A stretch of 64,000 nucleotides of DNA from Nonomuraea polychroma (GTDB taxonomy: Bacteria; Actinomycetota; Actinomycetes; Streptosporangiales; Streptosporangiaceae), in assembly GCF_004011505.1 (NCBI RefSeq), contig NZ_SAUN01000001.1:9079501-9143500 (forward strand), written 5' to 3'. Below the pieces are notes generated by a model. That model saw only the letters and a list, made by a program, of their open reading frames with translations. It did not search any database and had not been told where the DNA came from. The number at the start of each line of letters is the position of its first letter. Within the stretch, counting starts at the first letter, position 1. Shown piece by piece: positions 8,839 to 18,646 of the stretch. A program made the translations under genes and the position numbers.

Positions 8839-8959
8839 AGTGCATCTCCCCCCGTTCCCCCGATTCCTCCCCAAGTCCTCTGTAGCGATGCGTTTCCGTA
8901 CCATTCCTTGACCATCCCCCGCCCTGGATCACCACCTGCGACGGTGGCAGCATGGCAAT

Positions 8960-10105
8960 ATGACGGAACGCGTGGTCGGAATCGGTGCGGGCGCCAAGGA
9001 GCTGGCCACCGAGGACATGATCCTCAACATCGGCCCGCAGCACCCGTCAACGCACGGGGTGCTCAGGCTGCGGCTCACACTGGACGGCGAGCGCATCGCC
9101 ACGGCCGAGCCGATCATCGGCTACATGCACCGGGGCGCGGAGAAGTTGTTCGAGGTCCGCGACTACCGTCAGATCATCATGCTGGCCAACCGGCACGACT
9201 GGCTGGCGGGGTTCGCGAACGAGCTGGGCGTGGTGCTCGCCGCCGAACGGCTGCTCGGCATGGAGCCGCCGGTCCGGGCCGTGTGGGCGCGTACGCTGCT
9301 GGCCGAGCTCAACCGCGTGCTCAGCCACCTGATGTTCCTCGGGTCCTATCCGCTGGAGCTCGGGGCGATGACGCCGATCTTCTACTCCTTCAACGAACGT
9401 GAGCGCATCCAGGCGGTCATGGAGGAGATCTCCGGCGGGCGCATGCACTACATGTTCAACCGCGTCGGCGGGCTCAAGGAGGACCTGCCGCTCGGCTGGC
9501 TGGACCGGGTGTCGGAGGCGGTCGCGGAGACCCGCCGCCGCGTGCCGGTCATCGAGGACCTCATCCTGCACAACGACATCTTCCTGGCCCGTACCAAGGG
9601 CGTCGGGGTGCTCACGCAGGAACAGATCATGCAGTACGGGGTCAGCGGCCCCATCGCCCGCGCCTCCGGGGTGGACTTCGACCTGCGCCGCGACGATCCG
9701 TACCTGGCCTACCCCGAGTTGCCCGTCAAGGTCGTCACCGGGAGCGGGGGCGACTGCCATGCCCGCTTCGAGGTGCTGTTCGAGCAGCTCAAAGTCTCGC
9801 TGGAGCTGGCCGACGCCTGCGTCGAGCGGCTGCGCTCGCTGCCGCCGGGGCCGATCAACCAGCGGCTGCCCAAGGTGCTCAAGGTGCCTGAGGGGCACAC
9901 GTACGCGTGGACCGAGAACCCGCTCGGCATCAACGGCTACTACCTGGTCTCCAAGGGCGACAAGACGCCGTGGCGGCTCAAGCTGCGCTCCGCCTCGTAC
10001 AGCAACATCCAGGTGCTGCGGGAGATGTTGCCGGGGCACCTGGTGGCCGACATGGTGGCCATCCTCGGCTCGATGTTCTTCGTCGTGGGTGATATCGACA
10101 AGTGA
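8960..10105 (+). CDS. nuoD: stand-alone NADH-quinone oxidoreductase subunit D
   Basis: The 381-residue protein is a full-length homologue of complex I subunit NuoD (NDUFS2/Nqo4). Conserved are GPQHPSTHG (28-33), including His32 at the quinone-ligand histidine position, YMHRGAEK with Arg58, LELGAMTP and the EISGGRMHYMF block. The residue that in other NuoD proteins is the quinone-contacting tyrosine of a DY motif is Trp81 here (HDW). No other nuo subunit is in the window, so this is an orphan copy beside whatever full nuo operon the genome holds. Its stop overlaps the acyltransferase start by 4 bases. Function outside complex I cannot be excluded. Confidence 0.9.
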   Translation: MTERVVGIGAGAKELATEDMILNIGPQHPSTHGVLRLRLTLDGERIATAEPIIGYMHRGAEKLFEVRDYRQIIMLANRHDWLAGFANELGVVLAAERLLGMEPPVRAVWARTLLAELNRVLSHLMFLGSYPLELGAMTPIFYSFNERERIQAVMEEISGGRMHYMFNRVGGLKEDLPLGWLDRVSEAVAETRRRVPVIEDLILHNDIFLARTKGVGVLTQEQIMQYGVSGPIARASGVDFDLRRDDPYLAYPELPVKVVTGSGGDCHARFEVLFEQLKVSLELADACVERLRSLPPGPINQRLPKVLKVPEGHTYAWTENPLGINGYYLVSKGDKTPWRLKLRSASYSNIQVLREMLPGHLVADMVAILGSMFFVVGDIDK

Positions 10106-11244
10106 CATCCAAGGACGCGGGCAACCAGGAACGCGACAAATACGTCGATTGGCTTCGCGCGCTGAGCCTGGTCGTCGTGGTGGTGTGGCACTGGGCGTTC
10201 ACGATCCTGGTGTGGAAACCGCACGGCCCTGAGCCGACCAGCCCGCTCGGCTTCACGTCTGGGCTGTGGATCCTCACCTGGCTGCTGCAGGTGCTGCCGC
10301 TGTTCTTCTATGTCGGCGGGCACGTGCACCTGCTGTCCTGGCACCGGGCCAAGCAGCGCGGCGTCGGCATCGGGTCGTTCGTCTGGCGGCGGATCCGGGC
10401 TCTGGCTTTACCCGCGTTGTTCCTGTCCGGCGTGTGGGTCGCGATCGGGTCGGCGGTCACGTTCACGTTCCAGGTGGACTGGATGTGGCGGGTGGTGCTG
10501 CTGGTACTCAGCCCTCTGTGGTTCCTGGGGGTCTACCTCGTGCTGATCGCGCTGCTTCCCGTGGCACTCTGGCTGCACCAGCGCTACGACGTGCTGACCC
10601 TGATCTGGCTCGGCGGGGCGGCCCTGGTGGTGGACGTGGTGCGCTTCCGGTACGGCGTGGACTGGGTGGGCTGGCTCAACATGATCATCGTGTGGGGGCT
10701 GGCGCACCAGGCCGGATTCTTCTACGACCGGATCGTGGCCCTGCCCAGGCGCTACGACGTCGCCCTGCTGTGGACCGGGCTGTTCGCCCTGTTCGGGCTG
10801 GTGTACTCGGGCATCTACCCGGGCTCGATGGTGGGTGTGCCCGGCGACAAATGGTCAAACATGGCGCCGCCGACCTTCGTGATCGTGGCCCTGCTGCTGT
10901 TCCAGATCGGGCTGGTCGAGGTGCTCCGGCCGGCGATGGAGCGAGTGCTCGAACGGCCTGGCTGGCGCCGGGTCAACGACTTCATCAACCGGTACGCGCT
11001 GCCGTTGTTCCTGTTCCACACCACCGGGATGGCCATCTCACTGGGCCTGTCGTGGTGGCTCCTCGGCACCCTCGGCAGCACGATCCCGCCGGACGGGGAA
11101 TGGTGGATCGAGCGCCCCATCGCCATCATCGGGCCGCTCATCTGCACCGCCCCGGTCATCTACCTCTTCGGCCGCCGCCGCACGCCGATCACGCGCAGGC
11201 GGAACGAGGAGATCGGCGGCTCCGTAGGCTCGGAGCATGGCTGA
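10102..11244 (+). CDS. acyltransferase family 3 membrane protein
   Basis: This 380-residue integral membrane protein has about ten hydrophobic segments. Its N-terminal RDKYVDWLRALSL segment followed by a histidine in the first helix (VVWHW) is typical of acyltransferase family 3, whose members O-acylate sugars, lipids or antibiotics. The GTG start at 10102 overlaps the nuoD stop (GTGA), so the two are translationally coupled, which is an unusual partner for a complex I subunit. The substrate is unknown. The C-terminus is convergent with the DUF3180 gene 18 bp away. Confidence 0.82.
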   Translation: MTSKDAGNQERDKYVDWLRALSLVVVVVWHWAFTILVWKPHGPEPTSPLGFTSGLWILTWLLQVLPLFFYVGGHVHLLSWHRAKQRGVGIGSFVWRRIRALALPALFLSGVWVAIGSAVTFTFQVDWMWRVVLLVLSPLWFLGVYLVLIALLPVALWLHQRYDVLTLIWLGGAALVVDVVRFRYGVDWVGWLNMIIVWGLAHQAGFFYDRIVALPRRYDVALLWTGLFALFGLVYSGIYPGSMVGVPGDKWSNMAPPTFVIVALLLFQIGLVEVLRPAMERVLERPGWRRVNDFINRYALPLFLFHTTGMAISLGLSWWLLGTLGSTIPPDGEWWIERPIAIIGPLICTAPVIYLFGRRRTPITRRRNEEIGGSVGSEHG

Positions 11245-11262
11245 CATCAGCCCTTCGCGCCG

Positions 11263-11721
11263 CTATGTCGGTGGCTGACTGTCCTGCGGATCCTTCGGGG
11301 TGCGGCACGAGTGCTCCAGGTAGAGCGCGGCGCAGACCAGCGCCGTGCAGGCCAGGAACGAGCCCGTCGCGATGAAGAACTCCGAACGCGGCGTCTCGCG
11401 GTCCAGGATCTGCACCGTGTAGAGCGCGAACCCGGCGAACAGCCCGCCGAACAGCGTCCCCGCGTACGCCGACGCCTTCGCCAGCGCGGCCAGCCTGGCC
11501 ACCGCCAGCGGCTCCACCGGCTTGGTCCCCGGTTTCCTGGCGATCCTCGCCTTGGTGACCCAGGCGCTGTAGCCCTCGCCGATGGCCAGCAACAACACGG
11601 TCGGGATCGCCGTCCACGGCAGAAGGAACAGGCCGGAGTAGAACTGCCGGACCACCGCCCACGACAGCAGCGAGACGATGACGAGGATGCCGACCAGGTG
11701 GCCGGGGTGCGTGGGCCTCAA
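11263..11721 (-). CDS. DUF3180 membrane protein
   Basis: The 152-residue protein has four predicted membrane helices and fits DUF3180, a family found almost only in actinobacteria directly after folK. The start overlaps the end of folK by 4 bases, so it is the last gene of the folate operon. No activity is known; the conserved location suggests a link to folate metabolism or simply operon inertia. Confidence 0.85.
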   Translation of the reverse strand: MRPTHPGHLVGILVIVSLLSWAVVRQFYSGLFLLPWTAIPTVLLLAIGEGYSAWVTKARIARKPGTKPVEPLAVARLAALAKASAYAGTLFGGLFAGFALYTVQILDRETPRSEFFIATGSFLACTALVCAALYLEHSCRTPKDPQDSQPPT

Positions 11722-12221
11722 TCCGGCCTCTGCAGCGTGAGATCGGGGCGCAGGCGCACCCCTTGCTTGTCGAGCCCTTCCAGCAAGTCGCGCACCCCGC
11801 CGTGGCCGGGCACCGTGCCCTGCGGGTCGGCCTCAGCCCACGGCACGAGCACGAACGCGCGCTCATGGGCCCGCGGATGCGGCAACGTCAGCTCGGGGTC
11901 GTCGCAGACGAGGTCGCCCACGACGATCAGATCCACGTCCAGCGTGCGGGGTCCCCAGCGCTCCTCCCGCTCCCGCCCGAAGGCGTTTTCCACGCTCAGC
12001 GCCCGCTCCAGCAGCGCGTGCGGCTCCAAGGTGGTCTCGGCGATCACGACGGCGTTGAGATAGGGATCCTGCCCCGGGGGACCGCCGACCGGGTCGGTCT
12101 CGTAAACCGGCGACGCCGCGACGAACTCCAGGTCAGGCGCGTCGAACAGGACGTCCACGGCACCCTGCAAGATCTGGAACCTGTTGCCCAGGTTGCTGCC
12201 CAGCGCGAGGACGGCCTTCAT
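11718..12221 (-). CDS. folK: 6-hydroxymethyl-7,8-dihydropterin pyrophosphokinase
   Basis: FolK transfers pyrophosphate from ATP to 6-hydroxymethyl-dihydropterin, activating it for FolP. The 167-residue protein begins with the family's LALGSNLGNR and contains VYETDPVGGP, NAVV, RWGPRTLDVDLI and LPHPRAHERAFVL, all classic HPPK blocks. The ATG at 12221 overlaps the folB stop (ATGA), implying translational coupling within the folE-folP-NTF2-folB-folK-DUF3180 series. Confidence 0.96.
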   Translation of the reverse strand: MKAVLALGSNLGNRFQILQGAVDVLFDAPDLEFVAASPVYETDPVGGPPGQDPYLNAVVIAETTLEPHALLERALSVENAFGREREERWGPRTLDVDLIVVGDLVCDDPELTLPHPRAHERAFVLVPWAEADPQGTVPGHGGVRDLLEGLDKQGVRLRPDLTLQRPD

Positions 12222-12583
12222 GAGCGGCTCCGCTCGATCGTCACGATCACATCGTCGAACGGCAGCGGGATCGGCGCCGCCGGCTTGTGCACGCTCACCT
12301 CGGCCTTGTGCACCAGCTCGCTGGCCAGGCACACATCGGCCAGCCGCTGCGCCAGAGTCTCGATCAGCTCGACCGGCTCGCCCTCCACGACCGCGACCAG
12401 GGCCTCGGCCAGCTCCCCGTAGTGGACGGTCTTCGTCAGGTCGTCGCCGGCCGCGGCGGGCGCGGTGTCGAGGAACAGCGTCGCGTCGATCACGAACTCC
12501 TGGCCGAGCTCCCGCTCGGCAGCGAGCACACCGTGCCTCCCCCTGGCCCGCAGGCCCTTGAGAGCGATGCGATCAGCGCTCAA
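12218..12583 (-). CDS. folB: dihydroneopterin aldolase
   Basis: FolB cleaves 7,8-dihydroneopterin to hydroxymethyl-dihydropterin and glycolaldehyde. The 121-residue product has ADRIALKGLRARGRHGV at the start, the family's FVIDATLFLD strand, and the VHKPAAPIP segment near the end. No ATG or GTG fits. The start is TTG at 12583, placed by a GGAGGAAGG ribosome binding site and by the usual family length. The start lies inside the last codons of the upstream NTF2-like gene, a short out-of-frame overlap of 11 bases. Confidence 0.93.
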   Translation of the reverse strand: MSADRIALKGLRARGRHGVLAAERELGQEFVIDATLFLDTAPAAAGDDLTKTVHYGELAEALVAVVEGEPVELIETLAQRLADVCLASELVHKAEVSVHKPAAPIPLPFDDVIVTIERSRS

Positions 12584-13019
12584 GCTCGCCTTCCTCCTCC
12601 TCGTCGTCGTCTCCCTGGAGCACCGGCGACCCGTGGTGCATCCACAGCCGCCAGCCCTGCGGGGTGCGGATGTAGACGTTGCTCGCCACCACCTTGCCCG
12701 CGGCGAAGCTCGCCTCACCCTCCTCGCCGGCCGTCAGAATGTTCTCCACGCAGGTGAGCACGGCCACGTCGCCCAGCACGGTCGTGTTGACATCGGTCAG
12801 CACGAACTGGATGTAGGTGGTGTTGGCCATGATCAGCGCCCACGACCGCAGCACCTCCGACCGGCCGGCCAGCAGCGTCCAGCCGGGGTGCACGCAGCTC
12901 ACCTGGTCGTCGGCGGTGTCCTCCGCCCAGATGTCGGTCATCTTGTCGAGATCGCCGCTCTCGATGGCGGCGTAGAACTCCTGGTTGACCGTCTCGATCG
13001 CGGCCGTGTCGACGCTCAT
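12573..13019 (-). CDS. NTF2-like (SnoaL-type) protein of the folate operon
   Basis: The 148-residue protein has the cone-shaped NTF2/SnoaL-like fold signature: helices around NQEFYAAIESGDLDKM, WAED, then strands ending RTPQGWRLWMHHGSP, and a very acidic tail of Asp and Glu. It overlaps folP by 4 bases at its start and folB by 11 bases at its end, so it is firmly inside the folate operon. No catalytic role is known for this family member. A pterin-pathway accessory function is inference from its conserved position in actinobacterial folate operons. The ATG at 13019 is preferred because a GGGAGC motif precedes it. Confidence 0.85.
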   Translation of the reverse strand: MSVDTAAIETVNQEFYAAIESGDLDKMTDIWAEDTADDQVSCVHPGWTLLAGRSEVLRSWALIMANTTYIQFVLTDVNTTVLGDVAVLTCVENILTAGEEGEASFAAGKVVASNVYIRTPQGWRLWMHHGSPVLQGDDDEEEEGELER

Positions 13020-13873
13020 GTGCCTGCTCCCGCTCTCTTCCATGCGGCGGCCACGCGCACGGCATCGGCGTTGGGGCCGACCTCGTGCACACGTACGCAC
13101 CAGGCACCCGCGTGTGCGGCCAGCGCGGTCACGGCCAGCGTGGCGTCGTCACTGCGGCTGAACGGACGGGGGGTGCCGTCAGGCGCGGCCAGCAGCCGCC
13201 CCAGGAACCGTTTGCGCGACGCCCCGATGAGCAGCGGGTAGCCCAACTCGGCCAACTGCTGGATCCCGGCCAGCACCGCCCAGTTGTGCTCGGCGTTCTT
13301 GGCGAAGCCGAGGCCGGGGTCGAGCACGATCTGCTCCCGCGAAACCCCCTCGGCCAGCACCAGGTCCACCCGTTTGCTCAGCTCCTCGCGCACCTCTGTG
13401 ACCACATCCGTGTAGACGGCCCTGGTCTCCATGTCATGGCTGTGGCCGCGCCAATGCATCACCACGTAGGGAACACCGGTCGCCGCCACCACGCGCGGCA
13501 TCTCCGGATCGGCAAGGCCGCCGCTCACGTCGTTGACCAGCCGCGCGCCCGCCTCGACCGCGGCCATGGCGACCTCCGCGCGCATCGTGTCGACGCTGAC
13601 CGGCACCCCCTCCGCGGCCAGCGCGCTGATCACCGGGACGACCCTGGCCAGCTCCTCGTCCAGCGAGACCCTGGCCGCCCCTGGACGCGTGGACTCACCG
13701 CCCACGTCGACGATGTCGGCCCCCTCCTCGACCAGCTCCAGGCCGTGGCGGATGGCTGCGGTCTCGTCGAACCACATCCCGCCGTCGGAGAAGGAATCGG
13801 GTGTCACATTGACCACGCCCATGACGAGGCACCGCTCCGCACCTCCCGGCACGCTAATGGGCACGCTAGTCAT
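13016..13873 (-). CDS. folP: dihydropteroate synthase
   Basis: FolP condenses the pterin pyrophosphate with p-aminobenzoate, and is the sulfonamide target. The 285-residue TIM barrel shows GVVNVTPDSFSDGG, the GGESTRPGA pterin loop, VNDVSGG, and the late LIGASRKRFLG block. It lies 59 bp after folE and overlaps the NTF2-like gene by 4 bases. Nothing in the substrate loops looks unusual. Confidence 0.97.
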   Translation of the reverse strand: MTSVPISVPGGAERCLVMGVVNVTPDSFSDGGMWFDETAAIRHGLELVEEGADIVDVGGESTRPGAARVSLDEELARVVPVISALAAEGVPVSVDTMRAEVAMAAVEAGARLVNDVSGGLADPEMPRVVAATGVPYVVMHWRGHSHDMETRAVYTDVVTEVREELSKRVDLVLAEGVSREQIVLDPGLGFAKNAEHNWAVLAGIQQLAELGYPLLIGASRKRFLGRLLAAPDGTPRPFSRSDDATLAVTALAAHAGAWCVRVHEVGPNADAVRVAAAWKRAGAGT

Positions 13874-13932
13874 GGGCCAAGCCTAGGCGCTTCCCCATAC
13901 TTGCCGACATCGCGGGTACCCCGTTCGCTCAC

Positions 13933-14511
13933 TCAGCGCCCGAGGATGAGCGCCATCGCCTCGGATCGGGTCTTGTCGCTGGTACGGAAGTCGCCGCGGA
14001 CCGCCGACGTGACGGTCTTGGCGCCTGGCTTGCGTACGCCGCGCATGGTCATGCACAGATGCTCGGCCTCGATGACCACGATCACCCCGCGGGGCTCCAG
14101 CACCCGCATGAGCGCGTCGGCGATCTGGGAGGTCATGCGCTCCTGGACCTGGGGGCGGCGGGCAAAGACGTCCACGAGGCGGGCCAGCTTCGACAGCCCC
14201 GTCACCTGCCCGCTCTCGTTGGGGATGTAGCCCACGTGCGCCAGTCCGTGGAACGGCACCAGATGATGTTCGCAGTTCGAATAGACCTCGATGTCCTTCA
14301 CGAGGATCATCTCGTCGTGATCGACATCGAAGACCTTGTTGAGCACGTCCTCGGGCGTCAGGCCGAGCCCTGAATACTGCTCGGCCATGGCCCTGGCGAC
14401 CCGGGCAGGGGTCTCGACAAGGCCGTCGCGGTCGGGATCCTCGCCGATGGCATAGAGGATCTCGCGGACGGCCTTCTCGATCCTGGCCAGGTCAACGTCG
14501 TGCTGTGTCAC
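13933..14511 (-). CDS. folE: GTP cyclohydrolase I
   Basis: FolE converts GTP to dihydroneopterin triphosphate, the entry step of folate synthesis. The 192-residue protein has the zinc-binding CEHHLVPF motif and the later EAEHLCMTMRGV segment that supplies the third zinc cysteine, plus GLSKLARLVD. The GTG at 14511 gives the usual length and lies 22 bases after the ftsH stop; an open frame continues upstream into ftsH but without conserved residues. The folate genes therefore follow ftsH directly, as in many actinobacteria. Confidence 0.96.
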   Translation of the reverse strand: MTQHDVDLARIEKAVREILYAIGEDPDRDGLVETPARVARAMAEQYSGLGLTPEDVLNKVFDVDHDEMILVKDIEVYSNCEHHLVPFHGLAHVGYIPNESGQVTGLSKLARLVDVFARRPQVQERMTSQIADALMRVLEPRGVIVVIEAEHLCMTMRGVRKPGAKTVTSAVRGDFRTSDKTRSEAMALILGR

Positions 14512-14533
14512 GCAAACATCTTTCCGTACGGGG

Positions 14534-16531
<1,998 letters not shown>

Positions 16532-16768
16532 CCGATGCGGAACCCCTTGCGGGCCCGTCCCTTCCTGACCATGGCCTGGAACCCCGGGTTGGCCCGGGGC
16601 CGCGGCATCCGGCACCGCGACTTCTGACTACCCGAAGGGGACACACGGTCACCCTTCCGGAGTCTGAAGGTACACCGGCAGAGCGCGCGGAGGGACCGCC
16701 CGCTACACCGGCCTTGCCCTATCAACGTACGTCACGTTGCGCGATGTTCCCGGCCATGGCAAGAGGTG

Positions 16769-17320
16769 CTACTTATAAACGTGTGGCGCGAGGGTCCCGA
16801 TGAACGGAAGGTTCCGGTATCTCTCCGCGTAGTCGAGGCCATAACCGATGACGAACTCGTTGGGAATGTCGAACCCGACATATTTCACGTCGATCGGCAC
16901 CTTCACCGCATCCGGCTTGCGCAGCGCGGTGCAGATCTCCAGGCTCGCCGGGTTGCGGGATTTGAGGTTTTCCAGCAGCCAGTGCAAGGTCAGGCCGGAG
17001 TCGATGATGTCCTCCACGATCAGCACGTGGCGGTTCATGATGTCGGTGTCGAGGTCTTTCAGCACGCGTACGACGCCGGACGACTTGGTGCCGGCGCCGT
17101 ACGACGACACCGCCATCCAGTCCATCTGCACCGGCACGTGCAGGGCCCTGGCCAGGTCGGCCATCACCATGACGGCGCCCTTCAACACGCCCACGAGCAG
17201 CAAGTCCTTGCCCGCGTAGTCCTCGTCGATCCGCCCGGCAAGCTCTTTGATCTTGGACTGGAGCTCATCCTGCGGGATGAGGACCTTCTCCAGGTCATTG
17301 CCCATGTCGGCAGCGTCCAC
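16769..17320 (-). CDS. hpt: hypoxanthine phosphoribosyltransferase
   Basis: This purine-salvage enzyme attaches hypoxanthine or guanine to PRPP. The 183-residue protein has the PRPP-binding loop VLIVEDIIDSGLTL and the late KYVGFDIPNEFVIGYGLDY segment. The GTG start at 17320 follows AAGGA, which overlaps the stop codon of tilS 11 bases upstream, so the two are probably co-transcribed. This tilS-hpt-ftsH order is standard in Gram-positive bacteria. Confidence 0.97.
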   Translation of the reverse strand: MDAADMGNDLEKVLIPQDELQSKIKELAGRIDEDYAGKDLLLVGVLKGAVMVMADLARALHVPVQMDWMAVSSYGAGTKSSGVVRVLKDLDTDIMNRHVLIVEDIIDSGLTLHWLLENLKSRNPASLEICTALRKPDAVKVPIDVKYVGFDIPNEFVIGYGLDYAERYRNLPFIGTLAPHVYK

Positions 17321-17330
17321 CTGTGGTTCC

Positions 17331-18332
17331 TTACGCGTGGGGACTGATGGCGAGTATCAGGTTGCCATACCGCCGGGTGGCGGACAGACCCCCGGGCAGG
17401 TCCACGGCCTTCTGCCCACGCCACCGCGTGACCAGCCGATCCACAGCCAGCACGTGCGTGGCCGACAGGGCGCCGGACGGGGACCCGGCGGCGATGGCCG
17501 CGCGACGCAGAACCCTCCGCCTGACGGCGTCGGGGAGATTTTCCAGCTTCTTCACAGCGAGCGTGATGGCCCCGTCGATATCGCTAAGAGCGCAATCCTG
17601 GTACGCCGATTCGGTCCATTCGTCCAGCGCGTCGGCGTCCTCGCGTGCCATCCGCGCGGTCCTGGCGAGCGCCTCGGCCACCCCGGGGCCCAGTTCCTGC
17701 TCCAGAACGGGGAGCACTTTTTGCCGTACGCGGACCCTTGTGTACCGAGGATCCTCATTGTGCGGGTCGTCCCAGGGGGTGAGGCCCAGTGCCCGGCAGG
17801 CGGCGACGGTGGTGGCTCTGGAGAGATCGAGGAAGGGGCGTCGGTAACGACCGGCTTGGGCGGCCATCCCCGACAGCGAGCGCAGACCGCTGCCCCTGGC
17901 CAGGCCCAGGAGCACCGTCTCCGCCTGGTCGTCCCTGGTGTGGCCGAGGAGGACGGCCGCGGCCCGGAGCCGGTCGGCCGCCGCGGCGAGCGCGGCGTAC
18001 CTCGCCTCCCTGGCCGCCGCCTCGGGACCGCCCTCGGTGCCGACGGTGACAGTGAGCACTTCCGCGGGGTGCAGGCCCAGGCGTGCGGCCTGGTTGACGA
18101 CCTGCTGCGCCCGCTCGGCGGATCCGGGCTGGAGCTGGTGATCCACGGTCAGGAGACCGGCCCGCAATCCCATGCGCGGCGCCACGAAGCCGAGTGCCGC
18201 GGCCAGCGCCAGGGAGTCGGCGCCGCCGCTGCACGCCGCCAGGACCAGGGCCTCGTGCGGGAGGTCGGCCAGCGCCTCACGCACGGCCCTCCGGACGTCG
18301 GCTACCGCTGGATGTGGACCCACGGGAGCCAT
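17331..18332 (-). CDS. tilS: tRNA(Ile)-lysidine synthase
   Basis: TilS converts the wobble cytidine of the AUA-reading isoleucine tRNA to lysidine. The N-type ATP pyrophosphatase P-loop CSGGADS is at 34-40, followed by VDHQLQPGS and GHTRDDQAET, all diagnostic. At 333 residues it is the short actinobacterial form, lacking the long C-terminal domains of E. coli TilS. The ATG at 18332 has no strong ribosome binding site, and GTG three codons later is an alternative. It is the first gene of the tilS-hpt pair. Confidence 0.94.
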   Translation of the reverse strand: MAPVGPHPAVADVRRAVREALADLPHEALVLAACSGGADSLALAAALGFVAPRMGLRAGLLTVDHQLQPGSAERAQQVVNQAARLGLHPAEVLTVTVGTEGGPEAAAREARYAALAAAADRLRAAAVLLGHTRDDQAETVLLGLARGSGLRSLSGMAAQAGRYRRPFLDLSRATTVAACRALGLTPWDDPHNEDPRYTRVRVRQKVLPVLEQELGPGVAEALARTARMAREDADALDEWTESAYQDCALSDIDGAITLAVKKLENLPDAVRRRVLRRAAIAAGSPSGALSATHVLAVDRLVTRWRGQKAVDLPGGLSATRRYGNLILAISPHA

Positions 18333-18646
18333 TGTCGCCGGTCACGACCCGTCACCGCGACGCCCCAACGGCCGGCGGCACCGCAACGGCCATGGCCAGC
18401 GCCACGCCCCCACCCAGCCCTTGTCTGAAGCCTGCCGCTGCCGGGCCTTCCGGCTCCCCGTGTCCGGCAGACGCACGCCCGCGTGGACAAGCGACCGCAC
18501 AGGCGAGCGGGGGCCGCATCCGGGCTAGGCGTCGCGCACCCCGGCTGGGCACCGGGCACCGCTGGGCCACGTCTGCCGACGCGGCGGTCGATGGGCGGGT
18601 GTGGGAACGGGGCCCGGCGCCTCGCGGCGCCGTCGTGGGGCTGGGG
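18333..18646. other. 314-bp gene-free gap
   Basis: No convincing coding region is visible here. A leftward open frame of 72 codons is Ala/Arg/Pro-rich with no family resemblance and looks like GC-driven noise. The left part should carry the tilS promoter. A compact hairpin at 18615-18632 sits just past the end of the metalloprotease gene. Confidence 0.6.
18615..18632 (-). terminator. hairpin after the metalloprotease gene
   Basis: CGGCGCC and GGCGCCG form a perfect 7-bp stem with a TCGC tetraloop 15 bases downstream of the leftward metalloprotease stop. There is no T-tract, so the terminator call rests on position and stem stability. Confidence 0.5.

Noticed and set aside
18352..18570. A 72-codon leftward open frame in the gap after tilS
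   Set aside because: It has no convincing ribosome binding site, an Ala/Arg/Pro-rich composition and no resemblance to known families.
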